64,000 nucleotides of DNA from Flammeovirga kamogawensis (GTDB lineage Bacteria > Bacteroidota > Bacteroidia > Cytophagales > Flammeovirgaceae), in contig NZ_CP076128.1 in NCBI RefSeq assembly GCF_018736065.1, forward strand, positions 3,387,501-3,451,500. Reading direction: 5' to 3'. Of the stretch, positions 34,775 to 44,107 are shown piece after piece (position 1 is the stretch's first letter; the number at the start of each line of letters is the position of its first letter). The notes under the pieces were generated by a model that made no database searches, was not told the DNA's origin, and saw only the letters and a program-made list of their open reading frames with translations. Both the position numbers and the translations under genes were made by a program.

Positions 34775-34808
34775 AAAGACTTTTTCGAAATTCGAAGAAG
34801 TCTTTTTT
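34775..34808 (+). terminator. Terminator of the receiver-like gene
   Basis: AAAGACTT...TTCGAA pairs with TTCGAA...AAGTCTTT (34775-34790 with 34791-34806, small internal mismatch), followed by TTTTT. Confidence 0.8.
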
Positions 34809-34835
34809 TAATGTCAAAAAGTAAATAGGCTTAAT

Positions 34836-34870
34836 AAAAAAATCCCCCATTTAACTGAATAAATGAGGGG
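34836..34870 (-). terminator. Terminator of prfA
   Basis: CCCCCATTT (34844-34852) pairs with AAATGAGGGG (34861-34870) with a small bulge; the minus strand continues with a T-run. It lies 22 nt after the prfA stop. Confidence 0.8.
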
Positions 34871-34891
34871 TTTAATATATTTAAGTTTAGA

Positions 34892-35965
34892 CTAAGCTAA
34901 ACCACTGTTTTCCATTCTTTCAAGGTTATCAGCGATACGTAAACGATCGATAAATTCTTGAATTTCACCATCCATTACGGTTGGTAAATTATATACAGAA
35001 TAATTAATACGGTGATCTGTTACACGACCTTGAGGATAATTGTACGTACGGATCTTATCTGATCTAGAACCAGAACCAACCATTGATTTACGCTCTGCAC
35101 CAACTTCTTCTTGTTGTTTCTTTACCTCAATAGCATATAAACGAGATTTCAATTCTTTTAATGCTTTATCGTAGTTTTTCAGCTTAGATTTTTCATCTTG
35201 ACACTGTACAATAATACCTGTAGGAAGGTGAGTTAAACGAATAGCTGAATATGTAGTGTTTACAGACTGACCACCAGGACCTGAAGAACAGAATTCATCT
35301 CGACGGATATCAGACATGTTTAATTCAATTTCGATATCATCCATTTCTGGAAGAACAGCAACAGAAGCTACAGATGTATGAATACGTCCTTGAGATTCTG
35401 TAGCGGGTACACGTTGAACACGGTGTACACCTGCTTCATATTTCAACATACCATAAGCATCTTCACCTTGGATGTTAGCAACAATTTTAGAGAATCCACC
35501 AGCAGTACCATCAACAAAATCGGTAATACTTAATTTCCATCTCTTTTTCTCACAGAAACGTTGGTATAAACGGAGTAAATCACCTGCAAAAATTGCAGCT
35601 TCGTCTCCACCTGCACCTGCTCTGATTTCAAAGATTGCGTTTTTAGAATCATTAGGATCTTTAGGAATTAAAAGCATTTTTAACTCCTCTTCAATTACAG
35701 GAATTCCCTCTTGAAGTTCGTCAAGTTCCATTTTTGCCATCTCACGTAACTCAGAATCTTTCTCTTCTTCTAAGATTTCTTTTGCTTCGTCGATACCTTC
35801 TAGCATAGTTTTATATGCTAAATAACGCTCCACAACTTTCTGAAGATCCTTGTATTCTTTATTTAATTTGGCGTAAAGCTTCATATCTGATACAGTTTCA
35901 GGCTGTACCAATTCTTCACTTACTTGATCAAAACGATCTTTTATTTTTTTGAGTTTATCTAACAT
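34892..35965 (-). CDS. prfA: Peptide chain release factor 1
   Basis: A 357-residue class I release factor for UAA and UAG. The GGQ motif at 231-233 (SSGPGGQSVN) catalyses peptidyl-tRNA hydrolysis; RVPATESQGRIHTS is the stop-codon-recognition side with the RF1-type PAT tripeptide (the RF2 equivalent is SPF), and there is no RF2-type frameshift. Length is normal for RF1. It lies 49 bp after the MORN-like gene on the same strand with no terminator between, so co-transcription with it is likely. Confidence 0.95.
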   Translation of the reverse strand: MLDKLKKIKDRFDQVSEELVQPETVSDMKLYAKLNKEYKDLQKVVERYLAYKTMLEGIDEAKEILEEEKDSELREMAKMELDELQEGIPVIEEELKMLLIPKDPNDSKNAIFEIRAGAGGDEAAIFAGDLLRLYQRFCEKKRWKLSITDFVDGTAGGFSKIVANIQGEDAYGMLKYEAGVHRVQRVPATESQGRIHTSVASVAVLPEMDDIEIELNMSDIRRDEFCSSGPGGQSVNTTYSAIRLTHLPTGIIVQCQDEKSKLKNYDKALKELKSRLYAIEVKKQQEEVGAERKSMVGSGSRSDKIRTYNYPQGRVTDHRINYSVYNLPTVMDGEIQEFIDRLRIADNLERMENSGLA

Positions 35966-36014
35966 CTCTCGACTTCTTTGCTTATTTTTTACAAATGTAC
36001 GGTTTTTTGGCTAT

Positions 36015-36914
36015 TTATTTACTCTTCCGTAACACCTTACCCTTCTCATCCCACTCATATTTGATCTTTGGGCCACTATAATCCTTACGATAAACATTGT
36101 TTTTATTACGGTATTTTGTAATCCGATGTTTTCTTTGTTTACCTCTTTTATCTACGGCATCATAGTATTCTGTCCAATCTCCAATTTTATATCCATATTT
36201 GTAAGAACCCACCATTTTTTTACGACCATTCTCGTAAAATGATTGGTAAATACCACTCAATTCTCCAAGTTGATAAGGAATAACCTCTTTTACTTTAGTT
36301 TGTTTAGAATCGTAATAAGTGATTTCAGCATCTTTAGGAAATCCCATATAATAGAATTTTTTATCCTTTATATCTTTGTTTTTTCCATACCAAACCCATC
36401 GTCCAGTTAGAGTGCCTTTGTAAAATTGCCCTGTAGTTACAGTATCTTTATCTACTATTTTTACATATGTGCCATGTAATGGTAACCCGTATTTAGGGTT
36501 TGAAGTACCTTGTCTTTCAATCTTTTTTTCTTCTAGATTGAAATAATATTTTAATGGAGAATAAGGATCAGGTTTTTCATATTCAGGTAAAGAATAAAAT
36601 AATTCAAATACTACTCTTCCTTTTGATAAAGATCTAGTGTATTGTCTTTTTGTTTTTATTCCCCAAAATACATTTTTCTTTTTCTTCTTCTTTTTTTTGA
36701 TAATTGCTTGTTCTTCTGGTGCACCAGGATTAAGCTCAATAGTAGGATCATCATCTTCAAGAGAATCCATTTCAACTACCATCGGTTTTTTTTCTTTTAT
36801 TGCTTCTTCATTGCCATCCTCATCAATTACTTGAGAAAAGCTATTGCTTGAAAAGCTTAAAAAAAGAAGTATAAAAAGGAAGTTTAGTCTAAGTAAAAAA
36901 AACAATTTATTCAT
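36015..36914 (-). CDS. Exported MORN/YwqK-like repeat protein
   Basis: A 299-residue protein with a signal peptide (ends near NSFSQ, residue 28), an acidic stretch, a run of eight Lys (about 75-85) and from about 145 onward MORN/YwqK-type repeats of ~23 residues: GLPLHGTYVKIV, GTLTGRWVWYG, GELSGIYQSFYENGRK and GYKIGDWTEYYD. Such repeats form beta hairpins and may bind other proteins or membranes; the function is unknown. It lies 18 bp after the giant acidic protein gene and just before prfA. Confidence 0.75.
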   Translation of the reverse strand: MNKLFFLLRLNFLFILLFLSFSSNSFSQVIDEDGNEEAIKEKKPMVVEMDSLEDDDPTIELNPGAPEEQAIIKKKKKKKKNVFWGIKTKRQYTRSLSKGRVVFELFYSLPEYEKPDPYSPLKYYFNLEEKKIERQGTSNPKYGLPLHGTYVKIVDKDTVTTGQFYKGTLTGRWVWYGKNKDIKDKKFYYMGFPKDAEITYYDSKQTKVKEVIPYQLGELSGIYQSFYENGRKKMVGSYKYGYKIGDWTEYYDAVDKRGKQRKHRITKYRNKNNVYRKDYSGPKIKYEWDEKGKVLRKSK

Positions 36915-36932
36915 TTCAGAAAAAATCTTTAT

Positions 36933-39900
36933 TTAAAAATCATCGCCATCGTCTTCATCTTCAACAGGAAGACTATCCATACTCCCATCCTCTTCATCAT
37001 CCGAAGACGAATTATCATCATCAACTCCACCAAAATCATTTCCAAAATCATCTTCAGGTTCTGGCTCTAGAGATTTTGATAGATCACTTTCATAGCGACT
37101 TGGAATTTCCATACCGTCATGATAGTTGTTATAATAGGACTCTAAAAAGGCAAATGTAGCTTCAGCCGTAATAGGAGTTACATCTTTTTGCTTTTTTAGT
37201 TCTTCCATTAATGTAGAATTAGAACTCAAGATACTCAATTCCCCTTGTTGTTGACGAATATAATACCAAGTACCTGTTGGTCCTTCTAAGAAAACATTAA
37301 TTACGTCGTCTGTTGGAGCTGCTTCTCCTCTTGTTTCATCTTTAGGTATTTCTATAAAACCATCAATAACTGTATTGATATCTTCACCAAAAGCAGAGAG
37401 TAATTTTATTTTATCTCCTTTAGAGTGGAAAGCATAAGTTTCGTTATCCCAAACAAGTTCATTATCAAGAATTACTAGATAATTGCCTAATAATCTAATA
37501 ATATCTTGTCCATTTAAATAATTATTAAATTGATCATTTGTAAATAATGGAACAATTTGATGGTTTAAGTCACCTAAACTATCTATCTCATAATCTTCAG
37601 AAATAACACGTTTAACACCTTCTTTGTTCGACCTTAGATCAGAAAGTAATGTAGCAGATACTCTTGATGAAAGTTTTGGACCAATAGCAAAAGAAGCATT
37701 TAATTTAATTTCATCTATTCCGTGAATGGCAACACCTGAGACAGAAGATTTTATTCTTTCAATTTTATTTTTCTCAATAATAGGTAAGAAGTCAAATCTA
37801 CCATGGAATTCTAATTCGTTACTTTTTGGAGTATAACTTAACCAGTTTCCATAGATAGAAGCAAAGAATTCATCCTCACCCATTTCTAATGCTTTATAAT
37901 ATGTAAAAGGTTTAACATGGTAGGTACCATCATTACTTGTACCATCATTTGATTCAAAAACAAGTCTACCTTCTATATCAAATAATTTTCTGTGATCAGT
38001 TCTATAACCATCTGCTCTTTCAATAAATGCATTGTATAAATACCCATTATTTTGATCGTAATAGATACCTGTTTGTAAAGGAAGTTTTTCTAAGCTAGAA
38101 ATTAATTTATTAGTAACGTTTACATGAGCTGTCGAGTCTTTTTCATCATCATCATTTGTGGAATGATATGAAAACCATTGAGTATCTTCTCCGACAATAT
38201 GTAACCTAGCGTTGCCATCTTTAAAGCGTGCAACTTTTTTATTTTCAACTAAACCAAATTTACCAAAATAATCAAGTCCACCTACAAACAACAAAGGATC
38301 TTCTTGTTCGATGACACCATAAGCTCTATTCTGGATCGTATTTTCTAGTTCATCATTAATAAATTCTTTTGCAATAATTCTATCAATGTTAATTTCTTTT
38401 TCTTCATTCAGCTCATTCTTATAAAGGTATGTACCTGTAGCATTCACTTCTTTACTAGATACAAGCTCAACATTTGCATTGTAGACAGTGTGGAATTTAG
38501 TATAACGGCTTAGAATAATCTGAGCATTTTCTAAATGTTCTATCTGAGCATCTTTATTTATTCTAATAGTTTGGTTTAACGTGTCTGGGTGAATATCTAA
38601 ATTACTTACTTTGATCTTATCTACATTAAAGATTTGAAGCTTATTTGTGGCCAAATCATAACTAGCAGAATCTCCTTCTATAGTTAAAGAATCTTGCTCT
38701 GGTGCGTTAGAAATAAATTTACCCTTTGTTCCATTTTCCCCAGACATTGTAATATTCTTGGCATTAATATCCCATAATGCACTATTAATTGATGTTTGAA
38801 AGTTTACAAAAGGAAATGTTAAACTAGAATTTTCGTATAAACCTTGTTCTGTTTTTAAGAGCACTTTATTTTCGATCACATTTCTAGCAACTCTAACATC
38901 CTGTCCTAACATTGAGGGACTACCTTCTATACTAGAATTGATTTCGAAAACTGAATTTCTACTGATATATCCTTCTTTTTGGAATCTGAAATTATCAGAT
39001 TTATTAGATGATTCTTCTGTTTCTAAAAGTCCACGCCCAAAAACTTTAGTAGGCATTAAGGCGAGATTGCCAGAAAATTTAATGTTAGAATTATAAATAG
39101 TGAAAGGTTCTTCATGAGTACCTGTAAAGTTCATACTATCACGATTTACATACCACATTAAATCGTAGGTCGTCATATCTACTCTTGGGTGAATATCAGA
39201 TTCGATAACACCTTGTGTACCGTGAGTGCTTAGGGAGTCTGAATAGAAGATAAAATCTTTTGATTGGAATTTACTATTTAGATATTCTAAGGTTCCTTCG
39301 CCTCTAATTCCTTTATGGTTTAAAGTAATTTTACCATCAAAATTACCTTTTCCACGAATGGAGTCTTTATTATTTATATATCGAGGATTAAGATATATAG
39401 GCCACCCAAGTTCAGATCCCCAAGGTTCGTTATGGTTTGTTTCTCTTTCTAAAGCAAAAATACCAGTAGTAGGATCCATTTTTACTTCATCTTGAAATGT
39501 AGGGAATATACCGCCTGTATTTAAAAGACCAGTAAAAGAAACATCAACATGTATTTCTGATGCATCGACAGTGAAAGTATCTAATTCAAAAACGATACGT
39601 TTATCATAAACTCCATTTAATACAGATGGACGATCATAATAGATTCTACCACCTTTACTACTGTCTGATTTTGCATTAAAAGAAGGATATCCGTCTATAT
39701 CAAGTAAACCACTTTTATTAAAAGGCTTATTGATGTATAAAGTACCACCTGTATCAACTAATGGGTTAGGAGACTCTTTCGCTTTATTTGTAGTGGTATC
39801 TCTCACAATAAAATTAATGGAGTCTACTTTTGTTAGATGAATTAAAAAACTATCATAGTTAAAAGTGAATTCTTCACCTCTAAAAATATATGCTCCAGCT

Positions 39901-42272
39901 GTAAATTTACCGCCAAAGGTAAATTCTCTATTGTCTTTAACTTTAATACCTGCACTATCAGGTTGTGCATATACGTTTAAAGAATCTGAAATAGAGAAAT
40001 AGACTACTTTTTTTAGTAATAAAGTTGAACTATCGTTTAATGATAATGATGCATTAGGTGTATTATCATCTGGTACAATTGCAGGAATATTTATATTGTC
40101 AAAGTCTCTTTCTATTAATGCATTTTCTTGATTAACTGATAAGTTTTCGAAGTTTAATCGAGAAGTCATTGCTAGCCTTTTTCTTTCATTAGAAGCAAAA
40201 AAGTAGCGGTCATAATATTGGTAAGCTTTAGGGTTAAGTTTAACAATTTGAGAGTAAGAATTATATTCAACTAAGCCCTCCAAAGCCATGCTTTGAAGAC
40301 TTTCAATAAATTGTTCTTTATTTATTTTTAAATCATCTGCTAAGGCTGATGCATCAAAGCATTTTTTTCTTGTTGCTCTAGAGTAGTTTACGATAACCAT
40401 TAATGGTTGGAACTTCTTAAAACCTTGTATTCTAGAAACAAAGCCAGTTTTAAAGAAATCCTGTGATTCTACAATAAGTGGGATAACTTTTTCGCCACCA
40501 ATAATTCTAAAGTCTAGTGAGTCTTTTTGAAGGTCCCAAGTTACAGCGTCAGCAAAAACATTTAGATGCTGTGCAGACAATGTAAATGGATTAAAGCGAT
40601 AAATATCAGTTGTTTTTCTAAAATATACACTTTGAGTACTATCCGTAGTAGTTAAACTAGTATTTACAGATGGATGAGCAATAGTATCATTTGCATCATA
40701 GAAGATATTTAGCTTACTAGATTTTGTCTGGATATTTTCTCCATGATTATTAATTTTTATTCCTTTTTTAGTAGATAAAGAAAATAATGTAGAAGAATCA
40801 TTAGATACAGAAATTGTACTTGATGCATTAGAAACTGAACGTGCAGATAGTTTACGCCCCTTGACTGCGAAACCTCCTATTAATTCTAGATTATCAGGAA
40901 TATTTATCCACTTATAATTACTGTTATAGCTAATAAATTGAGGATAAATAGCTCTTTCTGGAAATTTATTAAAGTGCCCACTTTTATAAGTAAAAGCGCC
41001 AATAGCAATTGTATCTAAGTGTTCTGCAAAGTACATTTCAGCATGATCTGCTTCAATTAATGCTACACGTGTATCAAAAGTAAAGTGAGGTAATTCACAC
41101 CAAACAGAATCTTTAGCAAAACCGACATTCTCCCAAAAGAATCGTCCTCCTTGACAAATAATGGTATCTGATTTAAATAGGAAAGTACCAACGGTATGTT
41201 CTAATAATGCAGTGTCAAATTTTGTTGAGATGATTAGATCAGCTTCTGAAATTTGTAGCATTGGTCCCTCTACAGGTGGTAAAGGTGTAATACCAGGATC
41301 ATAATCTCTTATTTCTGTATTAGAAACATCGCAATCTTCAGAGAATGTAGTATTATCAGATGAATTTGATGAAGAAGTTTGTCCATAATCTTGTACACTA
41401 GAGTCGTCACCATCCCATGAATCTCCCCAATCAGTACTACCGTCATCACTACCCCAATCAATATTGTCATCATCACTACCCCAGTCATAATCTTCACTAC
41501 TATCATCTCCCCAATCAGAGGAACTATCATCTGAAGAACCCCATCCGTCATCATCTGAACTACTATCATCACTATCCCAGGACGAGGTGGATTCTTGTTC
41601 TGTTGAAGTGTTTTCTTTGGCTACATCTTCTTTTTCTTCGTCAGAAGAAAACCAGTCTTCTTTTTCGGTCTTTTCAGTATTAATTTCAACTACCATCTGG
41701 TCACTTACGTAACCATCTGTAGCTAAAGAGTGAGCAAAATTAAAAGTACCCCCTCTAACTTCTATAGTTGTGTATTTTGATTTTTCTATTAATCCATCTT
41801 CTAAGAAAAGTCTAGATTTATAGAAGAAATTTTTTGTTACTTTCGGAGAATAAGAAGTTAAACACGTATCTGCAATTTCTAAAAAACGTGTAAATTGGTT
41901 ATTTAAATTTGCCCCAGAATCTAGAAAAGCCATAATACAGCCATAATACAATGCAGCATGCTTTCTATAATTTATTCTATTTTTATGTAGCCTTTTTGTA
42001 CTTGTATAAATCCATTTTTTTTGAGCTTCATCAATAACATTATTTTCCCAATGCGATTCGAAGTCAAGTATAATTGTATCAGAATTATAACGAACACCTT
42101 TTTCTAAATATAAACTTAAGTCGACAAGGAAACTATCGTACTCAGCGAAAGGCATGTATCGTTCTTTTTTCAAAGAGTCTAATTGATTAGTTGTTTGCCC
42201 TACAGCAACGAAACTACTTAGACAGAAAAAGAAGAAAAGTAATATTGATTTATATATTAATTTTGAATCCAT
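36933..42272 (-). CDS. Giant secreted acidic protein (1779 aa)
   Basis: An exported protein of 1779 residues (signal peptide ends near VAVGQ, residue 26) that I do not recognise as a named family. Residues about 226-297 are Asp/Ser/Trp/Gly-rich with repeats of the type DWGSDD, and the C-terminal ~60 residues are again Asp/Glu-rich (EPEDDFGND and DDEEDGSMD). Such segments suit calcium binding. In between lie long beta-rich stretches with repeated short motifs such as 'GxxNTGG', 'xNSxxxFxG' and 'GGLDYFGKFG'. No cysteine-rich or catalytic motif was seen. It lies upstream of the MORN-like gene and prfA on the same strand. Confidence 0.8.
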   Translation of the reverse strand: MDSKLIYKSILLFFFFCLSSFVAVGQTTNQLDSLKKERYMPFAEYDSFLVDLSLYLEKGVRYNSDTIILDFESHWENNVIDEAQKKWIYTSTKRLHKNRINYRKHAALYYGCIMAFLDSGANLNNQFTRFLEIADTCLTSYSPKVTKNFFYKSRLFLEDGLIEKSKYTTIEVRGGTFNFAHSLATDGYVSDQMVVEINTEKTEKEDWFSSDEEKEDVAKENTSTEQESTSSWDSDDSSSDDDGWGSSDDSSSDWGDDSSEDYDWGSDDDNIDWGSDDGSTDWGDSWDGDDSSVQDYGQTSSSNSSDNTTFSEDCDVSNTEIRDYDPGITPLPPVEGPMLQISEADLIISTKFDTALLEHTVGTFLFKSDTIICQGGRFFWENVGFAKDSVWCELPHFTFDTRVALIEADHAEMYFAEHLDTIAIGAFTYKSGHFNKFPERAIYPQFISYNSNYKWINIPDNLELIGGFAVKGRKLSARSVSNASSTISVSNDSSTLFSLSTKKGIKINNHGENIQTKSSKLNIFYDANDTIAHPSVNTSLTTTDSTQSVYFRKTTDIYRFNPFTLSAQHLNVFADAVTWDLQKDSLDFRIIGGEKVIPLIVESQDFFKTGFVSRIQGFKKFQPLMVIVNYSRATRKKCFDASALADDLKINKEQFIESLQSMALEGLVEYNSYSQIVKLNPKAYQYYDRYFFASNERKRLAMTSRLNFENLSVNQENALIERDFDNINIPAIVPDDNTPNASLSLNDSSTLLLKKVVYFSISDSLNVYAQPDSAGIKVKDNREFTFGGKFTAGAYIFRGEEFTFNYDSFLIHLTKVDSINFIVRDTTTNKAKESPNPLVDTGGTLYINKPFNKSGLLDIDGYPSFNAKSDSSKGGRIYYDRPSVLNGVYDKRIVFELDTFTVDASEIHVDVSFTGLLNTGGIFPTFQDEVKMDPTTGIFALERETNHNEPWGSELGWPIYLNPRYINNKDSIRGKGNFDGKITLNHKGIRGEGTLEYLNSKFQSKDFIFYSDSLSTHGTQGVIESDIHPRVDMTTYDLMWYVNRDSMNFTGTHEEPFTIYNSNIKFSGNLALMPTKVFGRGLLETEESSNKSDNFRFQKEGYISRNSVFEINSSIEGSPSMLGQDVRVARNVIENKVLLKTEQGLYENSSLTFPFVNFQTSINSALWDINAKNITMSGENGTKGKFISNAPEQDSLTIEGDSASYDLATNKLQIFNVDKIKVSNLDIHPDTLNQTIRINKDAQIEHLENAQIILSRYTKFHTVYNANVELVSSKEVNATGTYLYKNELNEEKEINIDRIIAKEFINDELENTIQNRAYGVIEQEDPLLFVGGLDYFGKFGLVENKKVARFKDGNARLHIVGEDTQWFSYHSTNDDDEKDSTAHVNVTNKLISSLEKLPLQTGIYYDQNNGYLYNAFIERADGYRTDHRKLFDIEGRLVFESNDGTSNDGTYHVKPFTYYKALEMGEDEFFASIYGNWLSYTPKSNELEFHGRFDFLPIIEKNKIERIKSSVSGVAIHGIDEIKLNASFAIGPKLSSRVSATLLSDLRSNKEGVKRVISEDYEIDSLGDLNHQIVPLFTNDQFNNYLNGQDIIRLLGNYLVILDNELVWDNETYAFHSKGDKIKLLSAFGEDINTVIDGFIEIPKDETRGEAAPTDDVINVFLEGPTGTWYYIRQQQGELSILSSNSTLMEELKKQKDVTPITAEATFAFLESYYNNYHDGMEIPSRYESDLSKSLEPEPEDDFGNDFGGVDDDNSSSDDEEDGSMDSLPVEDEDDGDDF

Positions 42273-42297
42273 AGTGAATCAAAAGAGGCTAATCTAA

Positions 42298-42305
42298 CAA
42301 AAATA
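42298..42305 (-). promoter_or_regulatory. Candidate -7 element of the giant protein gene
   Basis: TATTTTTG on the minus strand, leader about 18 nt. It lies in the T-tail of the prmA terminator, so transcription would restart just after termination. Confidence 0.4.
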
Positions 42306-42307
42306 AA

Positions 42308-42339
42308 GGCTGTAATAGACTTTAACATCAATTACAGCC
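42308..42339 (-). terminator. Terminator of the folA-prmA operon
   Basis: GGCTGTAAT (42308-42316) pairs with ATTACAGCC (42331-42339); the minus strand then reads TTTATTTTTG. Confidence 0.8.
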
Positions 42340-42393
42340 CATAAAAGATAAGCATTGAATTGCAAAAAATACTCCAAAAAAGTATTTATCGAT

Positions 42394-43212
42394 TTAATTC
42401 TCAAATACAGCGCTTACCCAATTATCTTTTTCTAGATGCGAGATGTATTTTAAACCAACAGAATTGGCTTTTTCAGTAATCAACTCTAGGTCTTCTGTAT
42501 AAAAACCACTTAGTAAAAGTTTACCACCAGAAATGATTAAACTTTGGTATGTAGGGATTTCTGAAAGCAATACATTTCTATTAATATTTGCCAGTACAAT
42601 ATCGTATTTATCAAGCTTTTCCATATCCGCAACAGTGCCACATGTAACCCTGATTTCTGCGTTATTAAGTGCAGCATTTTCTAATGCATTCTCACAAGAC
42701 CAATCTTCAATATCACAGGCGTCTACTTGGTTTGCGCCTAAAATTTTAGCCATTACAGCTAAGATTCCAGTGCCACAACCTAAATCTGCTACATCTTTAT
42801 TTTTATGATCAATCATTAACTGATTTCTCAACATAAGTGTAGTAGTTTGGTGATGTCCCGTACCAAATGACATTTTTGGTGTTATGACAATCTCATATTT
42901 ATATTTAGGATCAGCAGGGTGGAAAGAAGCCCTTATTTGAAGCTCTTCAGAGATTTCTACGGGGTTATAATGACTTTCCCATAGTTTGTTCCAATTTTGC
43001 TTTTCCTGTTCTTCTATTGTATAAGTGATTTGATCATTGAAAAACTCAAATGCTTCTGTAAGAGCATCCTTGTCAAATAAAGAGTTTTCAATGGAAGCTT
43101 CAAACCCATTTTCATTTTCAAGAATAGCATCAAAACCTACATTTCCAATAATAGCTTGTAGGATTTCACTTAATTCTTCAGAGCATTTAACGTTGACAAC
43201 GGTGTATTTCAT
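42394..43212 (-). CDS. prmA: Ribosomal protein L11 methyltransferase
   Basis: A 272-residue SAM-dependent methyltransferase that trimethylates L11. The start at 43212 (MKYTVVNV) leaves a 7-bp gap to folA; a start at 43236 would overlap folA. The N-terminal half is the L11-binding domain, and KMSFGTGHHQTT, the SAM loop VADLGCGTGILAV, and NINRN (NPPY-equivalent in PrmA) mark the catalytic domain. Operon with folA. Confidence 0.92.
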   Translation of the reverse strand: MKYTVVNVKCSEELSEILQAIIGNVGFDAILENENGFEASIENSLFDKDALTEAFEFFNDQITYTIEEQEKQNWNKLWESHYNPVEISEELQIRASFHPADPKYKYEIVITPKMSFGTGHHQTTTLMLRNQLMIDHKNKDVADLGCGTGILAVMAKILGANQVDACDIEDWSCENALENAALNNAEIRVTCGTVADMEKLDKYDIVLANINRNVLLSEIPTYQSLIISGGKLLLSGFYTEDLELITEKANSVGLKYISHLEKDNWVSAVFEN

Positions 43213-43219
43213 ATTAGGA

Positions 43220-43717
43220 TTATTTTTTTCGTACATAATTTACGAATGAATAGGCATAAGGTGAGCTATCACTTTTAGCATATTCAAAACGTGAGATTTC
43301 GTTCCACTGAGTTGATAAAATATCAGGGAAGAAGGTGTCTCCAACAAATTGATCGTGAATTTCAGTAACATACAATTTATCAGCAATTTTCATTGCTTCC
43401 TCATAAATTGCACCACCGCCAATTATAAAAACTTCTTTTTCACCTTGTTTTCTAGCAATGGCTATGGCATTACTTAAACTATCTGTCAGAATTGCATCTA
43501 CCGCTGGTTCGTAATCGGGGTTTCTAGAAATAACAATATTAGAACGCTTAGGTAAACATTTACCTATCGACTCATGTGTTTTTCTACCCATTATTACGCA
43601 ATGCCCGGAAGTTGTTTTTTTAAAATATTTTAAGTCTGCAGGTATATGCCAAATGAGTTGATTGTCTTTGCCAATTACATTATTCGAAGCTTTGGCAACA
43701 ATGATCGATATTTTCAT
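43220..43717 (-). CDS. folA: Dihydrofolate reductase
   Basis: A 165-residue DHFR of normal length. It reduces dihydrofolate to tetrahydrofolate with NADPH. Signatures: ISIIVAKASNNVIGKDNQLIWHIPADLKYFK (in pieces, with catalytic Asp in IPADLK), VIMGRKTHESIG and VFIIGGGAIYEEAM. First gene of the folA-prmA unit, with a TAACTTTG promoter element 20 bp upstream. Confidence 0.95.
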   Translation of the reverse strand: MKISIIVAKASNNVIGKDNQLIWHIPADLKYFKKTTSGHCVIMGRKTHESIGKCLPKRSNIVISRNPDYEPAVDAILTDSLSNAIAIARKQGEKEVFIIGGGAIYEEAMKIADKLYVTEIHDQFVGDTFFPDILSTQWNEISRFEYAKSDSSPYAYSFVNYVRKK

Positions 43718-43736
43718 TTTATCTGATTTTAATAGT

Positions 43737-43751
43737 CAAAGTTAAACTTTG
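43737..43751 (-). promoter_or_regulatory. folA promoter element inside a perfect palindrome
   Basis: TAACTTTG (minus strand, 43737-43744) is an exact TAnnTTTG match and is part of the perfect 15-bp palindrome CAAAGTTAAACTTTG (43737-43751). The leader to folA would be about 15 nt. Confidence 0.5.
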
Positions 43752-44107
43752 CATAGAATTAGTCTTTATTCTTTATCGGAAAGCATATCTACAAATTTAA
43801 TCATATTGTTTCCGATAATTTCTTAATTTTCTGTAAACTTAATTACTTTTTATAATCTATTCATTGATTTGTCTCTTGTAGTAATCAACAATAGAATGTA
43901 AATTACATTAAGCAAACCCAAAGAGAAAATATTAAACGGTTAATTAATAGGAGATTATATATTCTACAATATTAATTATAAAATGTGAAAGTATTGAATT
44001 ACTGATATCTTTATAAGAGAATACTAAATTAATATGTAACTTATATTAAAAGATAGTTTTTGATAAAATCTCTATATCATCTGTACTACAATTAAAATTA
44101 GCTAAGC
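43752..44107. other. Intergenic region, folA to the protein at 44108
   Basis: No gene seen. A perfect 15-bp palindrome AATGTAAATTACATT stands at 43895-43909 and may be an operator; nothing else was found. Confidence 0.5.

Noticed and set aside
36637-36851. Phe- and Ser-rich ORFs opposite the MORN-like gene
   Set aside because: They are antisense to the Lys-run and acidic part of the MORN-like protein; the composition follows from the codons of that gene.
41309-41683. ORFs in other frames over the Asp/Ser-rich region (Met/Val-rich and His/Tyr-rich)
   Set aside because: Produced by frame shifts of GAT/TCA repeats of the giant secreted protein; no independent evidence.
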